From Pseudacidovorax sp. NFM-22 (GTDB lineage Bacteria; Pseudomonadota; Gammaproteobacteria; Burkholderiales; Burkholderiaceae_C): a DNA stretch of 64,000 nt. Position numbers and translations under genes: made by a program. How positions within the stretch are numbered: position 1 is the stretch's first letter; every line of letters starts with the position of its first letter. The notes under the pieces are model-generated. The model saw nothing but the letters and a program-made list of their open reading frames with translations, searched no databases and was not told the DNA's origin. Location: contig NZ_JACBFY010000007.1 of the NCBI RefSeq assembly GCF_021401245.1, positions 248,001 to 312,000 on the forward strand, given 5' to 3'. Below are positions 43,773-52,005 of the stretch, one piece after another.

Positions 43773-43795
43773 GGTCGGGCTCGCAGAGCCCGACC
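43773..43795 (+). repeat. Perfect hairpin upstream of the SDR gene
   Basis: GGTCGGGCTC-GCA-GAGCCCGACC, 10-bp arms and a 3-nt loop, 35 bp before ATG 43831. No T-run. It is in the 327-bp gap 43504-43830, which holds this, the terminator at 43578 and no gene that I can support. It may be a dispersed repeat or a 5' leader structure controlling the SDR operon. Confidence 0.5.
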
Positions 43796-43830
43796 TGCGG
43801 CGCCGACATCACGGATGAAAGGCAACTCAC

Positions 43831-44619
43831 ATGCATCGCTTGGACGGAAAGGTCATCGTGCTGACCGGCGGCGCCACCCTCATCGGCGCGGGCGTGGCCC
43901 AGGTGCTCCTGCAGGCTGGCGCGAAGGTGGCGGTGTTCGACATCGATGAGGCGGGCGGCGCGCGCGCCGTGGCCGGCCAGGAGGACCGCGCCCGCTTCTG
44001 GCCGGTGGATGTGACGAAGGACGACGCGCTGGCCCAGGCCGTGGCCGAGGTCGCCACCCATTTCGGCCGCATCGACGGGCTGGTCAACCTGGCCTGCACC
44101 TACCTGGATGGCGGCGCCGAATCGGGCCGGCAGGACTGGCTCACCGCACTGGACGTGAACGTGGTCAGCGCCGTCATGGCCGCCCGGGCGGTGCGCCCGC
44201 ACCTGGTCCAGGCCGGCGGCGGCGCCATCGTCAACTTCACCAGCATCTCGGCCAAGGTGGCGCAGACCGGGCGCTGGCTGTATCCGGTGTCGAAGGCGGC
44301 GCTGGTGCAGGTCACGCGCAGCATGGCGATGGATTTCGCGGCCGACCGCATCCGCGTCAATTCCGTGTCGCCGGGCTGGACCTGGTCGCGGGTGATGGAC
44401 GAGCTGACCCAGGGCGACCGCGCCAAGACCGACCGTGTGGCGGCCGCCTACCACCTGCTCGGCCGCGTGGGCGACCCGGCGGAAGTCGGCAACGTGGTGG
44501 CCTTCCTGCTGTCGGAGGGCGCCAGCTTCGTCACCGGCGCCGACTACGCGGTGGACGGCGGCTATTCGGCCATGGGCCCCGAGCAGGCCGTGCCGGCCAT
44601 TCCGAGGCTGGCCGAATGA
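43831..44619 (+). CDS. Short-chain dehydrogenase/reductase
   Basis: 262 residues. NAD(P) loop LTGGATLIGAGVAQVL (a TGGATLIG variant of TGxxxGxG), catalytic FTSIS and YPVSK with proper spacing, end motif SFVTGADYAVDGGYSA. Asp at the end of the second strand (VFDIDEAGG) points to NAD as cofactor. It is coupled by a 4-bp overlap to a flavin reductase gene. The pair may serve a flavin-dependent monooxygenase not in view. Confidence 0.9.
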   Translation: MHRLDGKVIVLTGGATLIGAGVAQVLLQAGAKVAVFDIDEAGGARAVAGQEDRARFWPVDVTKDDALAQAVAEVATHFGRIDGLVNLACTYLDGGAESGRQDWLTALDVNVVSAVMAARAVRPHLVQAGGGAIVNFTSISAKVAQTGRWLYPVSKAALVQVTRSMAMDFAADRIRVNSVSPGWTWSRVMDELTQGDRAKTDRVAAAYHLLGRVGDPAEVGNVVAFLLSEGASFVTGADYAVDGGYSAMGPEQAVPAIPRLAE

Positions 44620-45173
44620 ACGCCGTCGCCCTTGCCCCCACGATGGCGGCCAATGATGCGGCGCCCGACAGCGCCCAGCCACCCTGGAACGACGAGGCCC
44701 TGCACCCGCGCCTGCTGCGCACGGTGTTGGGCTGCTATCCCACCGGCGTGGCCATCGTGACCACCCGCACGGCCGACGGCCGGCCGGTGGGCCTCACCAT
44801 CAACTCCTTCGCCTCGCTGTCGCTGGAGCCGCCGCTGGTGCTGTGGAGCCTGGTGAACCGTTCGCCCAGCCTGCAGGCCTTCCGGGACTGCGCGCACTTC
44901 ACGATCAGCGTGCTGGGCTGCGAACAGGAAGCGCTGGCCAGGCATTTCGCCAACCCGGCGGTCCTCGACAAGTTCGCGGGCACCGCCATCACGGAAGCGC
45001 CGGAGGGCGTCCCCGCCATCGCGGGCGCGGCGGCCACGCTGGTGTGCGCCAGCGACCACCATCGGGAGACGGGCGATCATCATCTGCTGGTGGGTCGCGT
45101 GCTGCGCGTGGCGCGCAGCGAGACGGCGCCGCTGGTGTTCCATGGGGGGCGGTTCACGGGGTTGGCGGCCTGA
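44616..45173 (+). CDS. Flavin reductase-like FMN-binding protein
   Basis: About 185 residues. YPTGVAIVTTRTADGRPVGLTINSFASLSLEPPLVLWSL is the family signature for flavin binding, then SPSLQAF, FTISVLGCEQ and HHLLVGRV with the end FHGGRFTGL. Such proteins supply reduced FMN to a two-component monooxygenase, which is not present in this window. Starts in the SDR stop (ATGA at 44616-44619). Confidence 0.92.
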   Translation: MNAVALAPTMAANDAAPDSAQPPWNDEALHPRLLRTVLGCYPTGVAIVTTRTADGRPVGLTINSFASLSLEPPLVLWSLVNRSPSLQAFRDCAHFTISVLGCEQEALARHFANPAVLDKFAGTAITEAPEGVPAIAGAAATLVCASDHHRETGDHHLLVGRVLRVARSETAPLVFHGGRFTGLAA

Positions 45174-45286
45174 GGCCCGCAGCCGCGCCCAGGTCGCGCT
45201 CAGCTCGAGCGCAGTGCGTTCGCCACGCTGTTCCGCCGCCAGCTATCCATTGACGCCATGTTTCCCATGGCAGGCGCTCCTCGGCG

Positions 45287-45574
45287 TCATCGGGACCGAA
45301 CCGGATCAAAGCTGATCTTGAGCCGGGCCCCGATTGCGTGGGCGAACTTCTCCAGCGTTCGCGTGGATGGCGAACTCCGGCCGGCTTCCATGCGCGCAAT
45401 ATTGCTCTGCGTCGTTTGCATGCGTTCGGCCACTTCGGCCTGCGTGAGCCCTGCCGCCGCCCTCGCCTCCGCGATGGCCTCGGCGAGGGCGAATTCTTCC
45501 TCCAGTGCGTCGTAGGCTTCCCGATATGCCGGGTCCTTGGACCACTTCCCGTGCAGGTCCTTCAGCTTGGTCAT
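45287..45574 (-). CDS. XRE family antitoxin (HigA-like)
   Basis: About 95 residues from ATG 45574 (MTKLKDLHGKW). The C-terminal HTH (AAAGLTQAEVAERMQTTQSNIARMEAG) and the acidic helical N-terminal part (DPAYREAYDALEEEFALAEAIAEA) are typical of type II antitoxins of the HigA group. It overlaps the toxin gene by 4 bp on the same strand, with the toxin first. It appears intact. Confidence 0.9.
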   Translation of the reverse strand: MTKLKDLHGKWSKDPAYREAYDALEEEFALAEAIAEARAAAGLTQAEVAERMQTTQSNIARMEAGRSSPSTRTLEKFAHAIGARLKISFDPVRSR

Positions 45575-45837
45575 TCGACTTCCTTCGCCCGTTGCCGAGC
45601 CAATTCCAGTTCGTGCTTCGGTGTCTTCTGGGTCTTCTTGACGAAGACCCGGACGATCACGACCCGCCGCCTGACCGCGGTCAGGTAGATCGCCCTTGCA
45701 ATGCCGTCCTTGCCTCGGATGCGCAGCTCCCACAGCTTGTCCTCCAGGTGCTTCACCGTGTCGGAGGGCAATCCGTCAAACCCCACCGTAGCTGCGTTGC
45801 AGCCCACGGGGCGAGCGCGACTCGGCCCAGTGGCCAA
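45571..45837 (-). pseudogene. RelE/HigB-like toxin, N-terminally truncated
   Basis: The readable protein is 88 residues, and the family-like part begins only at about residue 20 (GLPSDTVKHLEDKLWELRIRGKDGIARAIYLTAVRRRVVIVRVFVKKTQKTPKHEL). Full toxins of this group have about 110 residues with 35-40 more before this point. The 17 residues in front (MATGPSRARPVGCNAAT) have no resemblance to the family. Upstream sequence in this direction is the 3' end of the AraC gene. I infer loss of the toxin N-terminus, probably in a rearrangement at about 45780-45870. The KTQKTP C-terminus is intact. Confidence 0.7.
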
Positions 45838-45873
45838 CGGCCATCCTGAGCGACGCGGCGGGCGTGCCTGCCT

Positions 45874-46881
45874 TCAATGCCGCCGCACCGTCTCGCTCGG
45901 ATACTCGCCGAAGCGCGCGCGGTAGTCGGCGCTGAAGCGCCCCAGATGGCCGAAGCCCCAGCGCAGGGCGACGCCGGCCACATGGGTGCTGCCGCCCAGC
46001 AGTTCGGCGCGTGCCCGCTCCAGCCGCAGGTCCTTGAGGTACTGCATGGGGCTCACGCCCAGGAATTCCTTGAAGCCGGCGTACAGGCTGCGCACGCTCA
46101 CGCCGGCAACCTCGGCCAGCTGGTCGGCGCACAGCGGCTCGTGCGCATGCGCCTGGATGTGGTCCTGCACGCGGCGCACATGGCGCGGCAGCACCGTGTT
46201 GCAGCGCGCAGGCGACGCATGGCTGTGGCTGTGGGGCTGCACCGACAGCAGCGTGGCCGCCACCAGCTGGCCCACCTGCTGGCTCACCAGGCGGTGCTGC
46301 GACAGGTCGATGTCCTGCGCCATCATCTCCTGCAGGTAGCCCAGCAGGTGCATCCACATGGCGTTGTCGCGCCAGCCGAAGCCCAGCTGGAAGCGCACCG
46401 GCGCGTCGAGCGCGCGGCCCAGTTGCAGCGCCAGCGTGCGCTCCACCAGCGCGCGCGAGACGCGCACCATCAGCTGCTGGTTGTCGGCCGACCAGCGCAT
46501 CACCGTGTCCTCGCTCGGGCTGAGCACCGTGGCCTCGTGCGGGCCCGAGTCGCTGTGCTGACCGCCGCTGTCGACCTGCGCGCGCCCCGCCAGCGGCATC
46601 TGGACCAGGAAGAAATCCTCCAGCGGACCGGGCTGGATCTCCACCTCCGCCCCATAGGCCAGCAGGCTCAGCGACACGTCGCCGAAGCTGGCGTGGTGCA
46701 TGCGCGCATCCAGGCGCTGCGCGCGGCCGGCCACGTCGAGCCGGTGCGGCTTCATCACGCTGCCCACGCGCAGCCGCGTCTCTTCGAGATCGGCCGAGGC
46801 GAAGAAGGGCCGCAGCGGCCGCGTCGCCGGCAGGGGCGCCGACGGCGGGCGGGTGAAGAAGGCACTGGCAGTGGGGTTCAT
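45874..46881 (-). CDS. AraC family transcriptional regulator
   Basis: About 335 residues from ATG 46881 (MNPTASAFFTRPP). The N-terminal part is a cupin-like ligand domain (FGDVSLSLLAYGAEVEIQPGPLEDFFLVQMPLAG). The C-terminal part has two HTHs: LCADQLAEVAGVSVRSLYAGFKEFLGVSPMQYLKDLRLERARAEL and VALRWGFGHLGRFSADYRARFGEYPSET. It resembles activators of aromatic or amine catabolism. It faces the LysR gene at 47190 across 308 bp. Its own downstream end abuts the damaged toxin gene. Confidence 0.92.
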   Translation of the reverse strand: MNPTASAFFTRPPSAPLPATRPLRPFFASADLEETRLRVGSVMKPHRLDVAGRAQRLDARMHHASFGDVSLSLLAYGAEVEIQPGPLEDFFLVQMPLAGRAQVDSGGQHSDSGPHEATVLSPSEDTVMRWSADNQQLMVRVSRALVERTLALQLGRALDAPVRFQLGFGWRDNAMWMHLLGYLQEMMAQDIDLSQHRLVSQQVGQLVAATLLSVQPHSHSHASPARCNTVLPRHVRRVQDHIQAHAHEPLCADQLAEVAGVSVRSLYAGFKEFLGVSPMQYLKDLRLERARAELLGGSTHVAGVALRWGFGHLGRFSADYRARFGEYPSETVRRH

Positions 46882-47189
46882 GGCGGGCCTCGTGTCGCGC
46901 AGAGCCGGTGGCCGGCGGGTTTGGACGCGCTGCGATCGATGCAGCAGTGGCTTGACCGATAGCAAGATCGGCGCCACGGCAACGGCCCATTTAATTTAAC
47001 CCTCAACCAATTCGGGCGCACTCCGGGCAAGCCCCAGATGCCACCGGGCGCCCGCCGCCGGTGCATGACCGCACCGTGTCGGTGGCCCGGTCCGCACGGG
47101 CGGCAGGGGCACGGCCGGTCGTCCAGCCGCCGGATGGCCTGCTCCTTGCGTCTGCCGTCCCCTGGCCGCCCGTGCGGTCCTTGCCGCCC
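46882..47189. other. 308-bp divergent intergenic region between AraC and LysR genes
   Basis: It holds an AT-rich block (ATTTAATTTAACC, about 46989-47001) in otherwise GC-rich DNA, which is the likely promoter region for one or both genes, and no supported gene. In-frame start codons upstream of 47190 would lengthen the LysR protein by 43 residues of low-complexity sequence that I reject. No clear palindrome longer than 6 bp was seen. Confidence 0.4.
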
Positions 47190-48191
47190 ATGTCCTCCGC
47201 CCTGCCCGCTCCTCCCGTGCCGCTGAACCTGCGGCAGATCGAAGTCTTCCACGCCATCATGATCGCCGGCTCCCTCAGCGGGGCGGCGCGGATGCTGTGT
47301 GTGTCCCAGCCGGCCGTGAGCCGGGTGCTCGCCACCGCCGAAAGCCGGCTGCGCATGCTGATGTTCGAGCGGGTGCGCGGCCGCCTGCAGCCGACGCCCG
47401 AGGCGCAGCGCCTCTTCTCCGAGGTCGAGGGCATCATCGAAGGGGTACGGCGCTTCAATGCGCTGGCGGCCGACCTCGCGGCGGGCACGCACGGCGAACT
47501 CTCGCTGGTGTGCAGCCCCAGTTATGCGGAGTGGCTGATGCCCGTGGCCATCCGCCGCTTCCGGGCGCGCTACCCCGAGGTGCGCATCAAGTACCGGCCC
47601 CTGCCCTTCGACTCGCTGCTGCCGCACGTGCTGCTGGGCCATGCCGACCTGGCGATCTCGTCCATGCCGCCGCCTTCCAGCGCCAACACCTCGTCGCAGG
47701 CCATCGGCCATGGCTTCATCCAGTGCGCGGTGCCCGAGAAGCATCCGCTGGCGCCGGCCACATCGGTGAGCGTGGCCGACCTGGCGGGCCAGACCCTCAT
47801 CGGCTACGGGCCGAACACGCCCTTCGGCCGGCTCACCAGCGACTTCTTCGCGGCGGCCGGGCTGACGATGCGCGCCCATGTCGAGATCCGCTCGACCCCC
47901 GAGGCCATGGGCCTGGTGCGCGCAGGCGTGGGCGTGGCGCTGGTCGAGGCCTTCGGCGCCCGCCGGCCGCAACAGGACGGCGTGTTGCTCAAGCCCCTGG
48001 CGCCGATGCTGTCGCACCGCATCTACCTGATCCATGCCAATGCCACGCCGCTGTCGGCCATGGCCAAGGAGTTCCTGGCGACGCTGCGCCGGGTGCTCAA
48101 GGAAGAAGGACGCGACGCGGCGCTGGCGCCCACGCTGCCGGAGCATCCGGGCGAGCACCTGCCCTTGCGCACCCTGGCGCAGCAGGCCTGA
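47190..48191 (+). CDS. LysR family transcriptional regulator
   Basis: About 333 residues from ATG 47190. N-terminal HTH PLNLRQIEVFHAIMIAGSLSGAARMLCVSQPAVSRVL, then FERVRGRLQPTPEAQRL, and the effector domain (ELSLVCSPSYAEWLMPVAIRRF; YPEVRIKYRPLP). It precedes the amidohydrolase-lyase-receptor genes on the same strand by 220 bp and is their probable activator; LysR regulators are often divergent, so this same-strand layout is less usual. Confidence 0.92.
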   Translation: MSSALPAPPVPLNLRQIEVFHAIMIAGSLSGAARMLCVSQPAVSRVLATAESRLRMLMFERVRGRLQPTPEAQRLFSEVEGIIEGVRRFNALAADLAAGTHGELSLVCSPSYAEWLMPVAIRRFRARYPEVRIKYRPLPFDSLLPHVLLGHADLAISSMPPPSSANTSSQAIGHGFIQCAVPEKHPLAPATSVSVADLAGQTLIGYGPNTPFGRLTSDFFAAAGLTMRAHVEIRSTPEAMGLVRAGVGVALVEAFGARRPQQDGVLLKPLAPMLSHRIYLIHANATPLSAMAKEFLATLRRVLKEEGRDAALAPTLPEHPGEHLPLRTLAQQA

Positions 48192-48411
48192 GCACAGGGC
48201 GCCCGCGCATCATCTTTTGGCGGCGGCCCATAACCGGCGGCTATCGAATTCGACCACCGCCGCGCGCCACGCGCCGGCTTTTCCTTTTGCATCAACGACT
48301 TGGGGCATGCGCCGCAGCCCGGGCGCACGGCGGGCGCCGGCTGTGGCGCATTTGCCAGGGCACGCCGCGGCGCCGAGCATCGCGCCACTCCCAATCCTCC
48401 ATGCGCTCTCC

Positions 48412-49398
48412 ATGAAACGTGTGATCACCGTGGCCGCCGCCCAGCTCGGCCCCATCCAGAAGGCCGAAGGCCGCGACGTCGTCGTCGCCCGCCTGGTGCG
48501 GCTGCTGGAGCAGGCCCACCATCGCGGCGCCCAGGTCGTGGTGTTTCCCGAACTGGCCCTCACCACCTTCTTCCCCCGCTGGTACGTGGAAGACCTGGAC
48601 GAGGCCGATGCCTGGTTCGAGCCCTCGCTGCCCTCGCCGGCCACGCAGCCGGTGTTCGACGCCATCCGCCGCCTGGGCCTGACCTGCTACCTCGGCTATG
48701 GCGAGATCGCCCACGAGGCCGACGAGACCGGCGTGGTGCGCAAGCGCCGCTTCAACACCGCAGTCGTCATCGCGCCCTCGGGCGAGATCGTGCTCAAGTA
48801 CCGCAAGGTGCACCTGCCCGGCCACAAGGAGTTCTCCACGGTGCGCAAGGTGCAGCACCTGGAGAAGCGCTACTTCGAGGTCGGCAACCTGGGCTTTCCG
48901 GTCGTGCGTGCCCCCGTGGGTGGGGTCGACGTGAACCTGGGCACGCTCATCTGCAACGACCGCCGCTGGCCCGAGGCCTGGCGCGAGCTGGGCCTGCAGC
49001 AGGTGGAACTGGTCATGCTGGGCTACAACACGCCGGCCGTGAACCAGGAAAACCGCGGCTTCGAGGCCAACCATCTGCGCAACTTCCATTCGCAGCTGTC
49101 GATCCAGGCCGGCTGCTACCAGAACGCCACCTTCGGCGTCGGCGTGGCCAAGGCCGGCAACGAGGACGGCTTCGAGCTGATGGGCCACTCGGTCATCGTC
49201 AACCCGCAGGGCGAGATCATGGCGATGGCCACCAGCTGCGGCGACGAGCTGGTCGTGGCGGACTGCGACCTCGCCATGTGCGAGCTGGGCCGCACGACCA
49301 TCTTCAACTTCGCGCAGCATCGCCGGCTGGAGGCCTACGCCCGCATCGCCACCCAGACGGGCAGCACCGAGCCGCCCGTGTGGCAGCCCGCCCGATGA
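48412..49398 (+). CDS. N-carbamoyl-D-amino-acid hydrolase-like nitrilase superfamily amidohydrolase
   Basis: About 328 residues. Catalytic triad Glu47 (VVFPELAL), Lys132 (KYRKVHLPGH) and Cys181 (GTLICNDRRWPE). The KYRKVHLPGH and ICNDRRWPE blocks are those of D-carbamoylases, which split N-carbamoyl-D-amino acids into D-amino acid, CO2 and ammonia. The hydantoinase-like gene at 52006, three genes away on the other strand, would supply the carbamoyl substrate. It overlaps the PLP-lyase gene by 4 bp. Start ATG 48412; an in-frame start at 48400 adds four residues. Confidence 0.9.
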   Translation: MKRVITVAAAQLGPIQKAEGRDVVVARLVRLLEQAHHRGAQVVVFPELALTTFFPRWYVEDLDEADAWFEPSLPSPATQPVFDAIRRLGLTCYLGYGEIAHEADETGVVRKRRFNTAVVIAPSGEIVLKYRKVHLPGHKEFSTVRKVQHLEKRYFEVGNLGFPVVRAPVGGVDVNLGTLICNDRRWPEAWRELGLQQVELVMLGYNTPAVNQENRGFEANHLRNFHSQLSIQAGCYQNATFGVGVAKAGNEDGFELMGHSVIVNPQGEIMAMATSCGDELVVADCDLAMCELGRTTIFNFAQHRRLEAYARIATQTGSTEPPVWQPAR

Positions 49399-50447
49399 GC
49401 GCCGTGGCCTCCCGCGCGGGCGCGCTGCCGGCGCAAATCACGCACGAGCTGCTGGGCGCGATGGACGTCCCCGGCTTCGCCGACGTGCTGCGCGCCGCCC
49501 ACGCCATCGCCCCGCATGTGCGTCGCACGCCGCTGCTGCGCTGGCCCGCGCTCGATGCGCTTGCCGGCGGCCCGGTGTGGCTCAAGCTGGAGAACCTGCA
49601 GCTCACCGGCTCCTTCAAGCTGCGCGGCGCCTTCAACGCCCTGCTCGCCCTCGATGCCGGGCAGCGCGCCCGCGGCGTCGTCGCCTATTCCACCGGCAAC
49701 CATGGGCAGGCCATCGCCTGGGCCGCACGCCAGCTGGGTGTGCCCGCCACCATCGTGATGCCGGTCGATGCGCCGCGCAACAAGGTGGAGAAGGCACTCG
49801 CCCAGGGCGCGAAGGTCGTTCACTACGACCGCCGCAAGGAAAGCCGCGAGACCATCGGCCTGCGCCTGCTGGCCGACACGGGCGCCACGCTGGTGCCGCC
49901 CGGCGACCATCCGCAGGTGCTGGCCGCGCAAGGCACCGTGGCGCTGGAGGCGCTGCAGGACCTGCCCGCGGACGCCCGGGCCGAACTGGGCCTGTTCGCA
50001 GCCCCGTGCGGCGGCGGCGGCCTGATGGCCGGCTGCTGCCTGGCGCTGGACGCCCTGAGCCCCTGGACGCGCCGCATCGCCGTGGAGCCGGCCGGCTTCG
50101 ACGACACCGTCCGCTCGCTGGCCAGCGGCCGCCGCGAAAGCAATGCGGCCGATGCGCGCAGCCTGTGCGATGCGCTGCAGGCCGCCACGCCGGCCGAGCT
50201 GCCGTTCGCCATCAACCAGCCGCTGCTCGCCGGTGCCGTCGCCGTCACCGATGCCGAGGTGGCCCGCGCCATGCGCTTCGCGCTCGAAGAGCTGCGCCTG
50301 GTGGTCGAGCCCGGCGGCAGCGTCGCCCTGGCCGCACTGCTGGCCGGCCACCTGCGGCTGGACGGTCGCCCGGCCGTCCTGGTGCTGTCCGGCGGCAACG
50401 TGGACCTTTCCGTGCTGCAGGACGTGATGGCGCGGCAGGACGCCTGA
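49395..50447 (+). CDS. PLP-dependent threonine/serine dehydratase-like lyase (fold type II)
   Basis: About 350 residues. PLP lysine in LTGSFKLRGA, phosphate loop CGGGGLMAG, YSTGNHGQAIAWAARQLG and KVEKALAQGAKVVHY are threonine dehydratase family marks. Length is that of catabolic enzymes without the ACT domain. Coupled to the carbamoylase (ATGA at 49395-49398), it may deaminate the hydroxy-amino acid released, or act as a racemase, 3-hydroxyaspartate dehydratase or ornithine-cyclodeaminase-like enzyme. Substrate not fixed. Confidence 0.88.
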   Translation: MSAVASRAGALPAQITHELLGAMDVPGFADVLRAAHAIAPHVRRTPLLRWPALDALAGGPVWLKLENLQLTGSFKLRGAFNALLALDAGQRARGVVAYSTGNHGQAIAWAARQLGVPATIVMPVDAPRNKVEKALAQGAKVVHYDRRKESRETIGLRLLADTGATLVPPGDHPQVLAAQGTVALEALQDLPADARAELGLFAAPCGGGGLMAGCCLALDALSPWTRRIAVEPAGFDDTVRSLASGRRESNAADARSLCDALQAATPAELPFAINQPLLAGAVAVTDAEVARAMRFALEELRLVVEPGGSVALAALLAGHLRLDGRPAVLVLSGGNVDLSVLQDVMARQDA

Positions 50448-50460
50448 GTCGAATTTCCCC

Positions 50461-50483
50461 CCGGCGCCCCGCCGGATCGTTTT
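50461..50483 (+). terminator. Possible weak terminator or attenuator
   Basis: CCGGCG-CCC-CGCCGG (50461-50475) followed by ATCGTTTT, in the 51-bp gap before the Bug gene. The T-run is short, so it may only attenuate. Confidence 0.35.
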
Positions 50484-50498
50484 GAAAAGTATTCCCCC

Positions 50499-51500
50499 AT
50501 GTCGTTCCCCCACTTCTCCCGCACCCTGCCCCACCGCGCCCTGCGCCGCGCCCTGGCCGCGACGCTCGCCGCCTTCGCACTCGCCGGCCAGGCCCTGGCC
50601 GCCTTTCCCGACAAACCCGTCACGCTCATCGTGCCCTTTGCCGCCGGCACCACACCCGACATCGTCTCGCGCCTGCTGGCCGAGGCCGTCGGCCGCGATC
50701 TGGGCCAGCCGGTGGTGGTGATGAACCGCGTCGGCGCCTCCGGCATCATCGGCACGCAGGCGCTGATCGCCGCGCCGGCGGACGGCTACACCATCGGCTA
50801 CGCCAACGTGGCCACGCTGGCCATCAACCAGTCGCTCTACAAGAAGCTGCCCTACGACGCCGACCGGCAGCTCGCGCCCATCGCGCTGACGGGCTCCGTG
50901 CAGAACGTGCTGGCCGTGCGCAGCGACCTGGGCGTGCAGGACGTCGCCGGCCTCATCGCCCTGGCCCGCAAGAACCCCGGCAAGCTCACCGTGGCCTCGG
51001 GCGGCAATGGCACCACCGGCCACCTCAGCGCCGAGATGTTCAAGTCGATGGCCGGCCTGGCCATCGTGCACATCCCCTACAAGGGCGGCGTCGAGGCCGA
51101 CCTGGCCCTGCTGCGCGGCGAAGTCGACCTGGTCTTCGAGAACACGACCTCCATCGCCCCGCACCTGAAGACCGGCAAGATCGTGCCCCTGGCCGTTACC
51201 GGCGCCGCGCGCGACAGCCGCCTTCCGACGCTGCCCACGCTGGCCGAGAGCGGCCTGCCCAAGTACCAGGCCGTGGCCTGGAACGGCTACGTGGCACCGG
51301 CCGGCGTGGACCCGAAGATCCTCGACGTGCTGAACGCGGCCTTCAACAAGGCGCTGCGCACGCCGGCCGTGAAGCAGCAGCTCGACGCGCAGGCCTACGA
51401 CGTGCACGTCGGCCCGCGGCAGGATCTGTTCGACCTGGCCCAAAAGGAGCGGCCGGTCTGGGCCGAGGCCATCCGGCACTCCGGCGCCACGCTGGATTGA
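50499..51500 (+). CDS. Bug/TctC family periplasmic substrate-binding receptor (5 of 5)
   Basis: 333 residues. Signal peptide RRALAATLAAFALAGQALA. Family blocks: FPDKPVTLIVPFAAGTTPDI, VVVMNRVGASGIIGTQ, PADGYTIGYANVATL, VASGGNGTTGHLSAEMF and IPYKGGVEADLALLRGEVDLV. It follows the carbamoylase-lyase genes and probably takes up an acidic amide or carboxylate of that pathway. No TctAB nearby. Confidence 0.9.
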   Translation: MSFPHFSRTLPHRALRRALAATLAAFALAGQALAAFPDKPVTLIVPFAAGTTPDIVSRLLAEAVGRDLGQPVVVMNRVGASGIIGTQALIAAPADGYTIGYANVATLAINQSLYKKLPYDADRQLAPIALTGSVQNVLAVRSDLGVQDVAGLIALARKNPGKLTVASGGNGTTGHLSAEMFKSMAGLAIVHIPYKGGVEADLALLRGEVDLVFENTTSIAPHLKTGKIVPLAVTGAARDSRLPTLPTLAESGLPKYQAVAWNGYVAPAGVDPKILDVLNAAFNKALRTPAVKQQLDAQAYDVHVGPRQDLFDLAQKERPVWAEAIRHSGATLD

Positions 51501-51526
51501 GCCACGGGATCCAGAATCCGACGACC

Positions 51527-51949
51527 ATGATGCAACTGCCTTCGATCTTCCACTTCGCCTTCAACGTCACCGACCTGGACGCCGCCCGGCATTTCTATGG
51601 CGGCGTGCTCGGCTGCCGCGAAGGCCGCAGCACCCAGACCTGGGTCGACTTCGACTTCTTCGGCCACCAGATCTCGCTGCACCTCGGCACGCCCTTCGCC
51701 ACCGCACCCACGGGCGTGGTGGGCCAGCACATGGTGCCCATGCCGCACTTCGGCATCATCCTGCTGCTGCCCGAGTGGCAGGCCCTGGCCGAGCGCCTGC
51801 GGCAGGCGCAGACCGCCTTCGTGCTGGCACCCCAGGTGCGCTTCGAGGGCGAGCCGGGCGAGCAATGGACCATGTTCTTCCGCGACCCCTTCGGCAATCC
51901 GATCGAGGTCAAGGGCTTCCGCAGCGTCGAGGCCATCTACGCGACCTGA
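51527..51949 (+). CDS. VOC family (glyoxalase/extradiol dioxygenase-like) protein
   Basis: About 140 residues from ATG 51527. IFHFAFNVTDLDAARHFYGGVLGCREGR is the VOC opening with candidate metal His9, HQISLHLG gives a second His, and PFGNPIEVKGF a terminal Glu. A His/His/Glu metal site fits dioxygenase or lactoylglutathione-lyase relatives. It is 26 bp after the Bug gene on the same strand and converges with the hydantoinase gene. A TTG at 51497, overlapping the Bug stop, is an alternative start. Confidence 0.85.
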   Translation: MMQLPSIFHFAFNVTDLDAARHFYGGVLGCREGRSTQTWVDFDFFGHQISLHLGTPFATAPTGVVGQHMVPMPHFGIILLLPEWQALAERLRQAQTAFVLAPQVRFEGEPGEQWTMFFRDPFGNPIEVKGFRSVEAIYAT

Positions 51950-52005
51950 CAAGGGGTGAACGCGGCACGCCGCCCGGTCGCCGCGCCGGCGCCCGGGTTG
52001 CTCAC

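Noticed and set aside
47061..47189. 43-residue N-terminal extension of the LysR protein
   Set aside because: The extension is Pro/Arg/Ala-rich and precedes the standard HTH; the ATG at 47190 gives a normal start.
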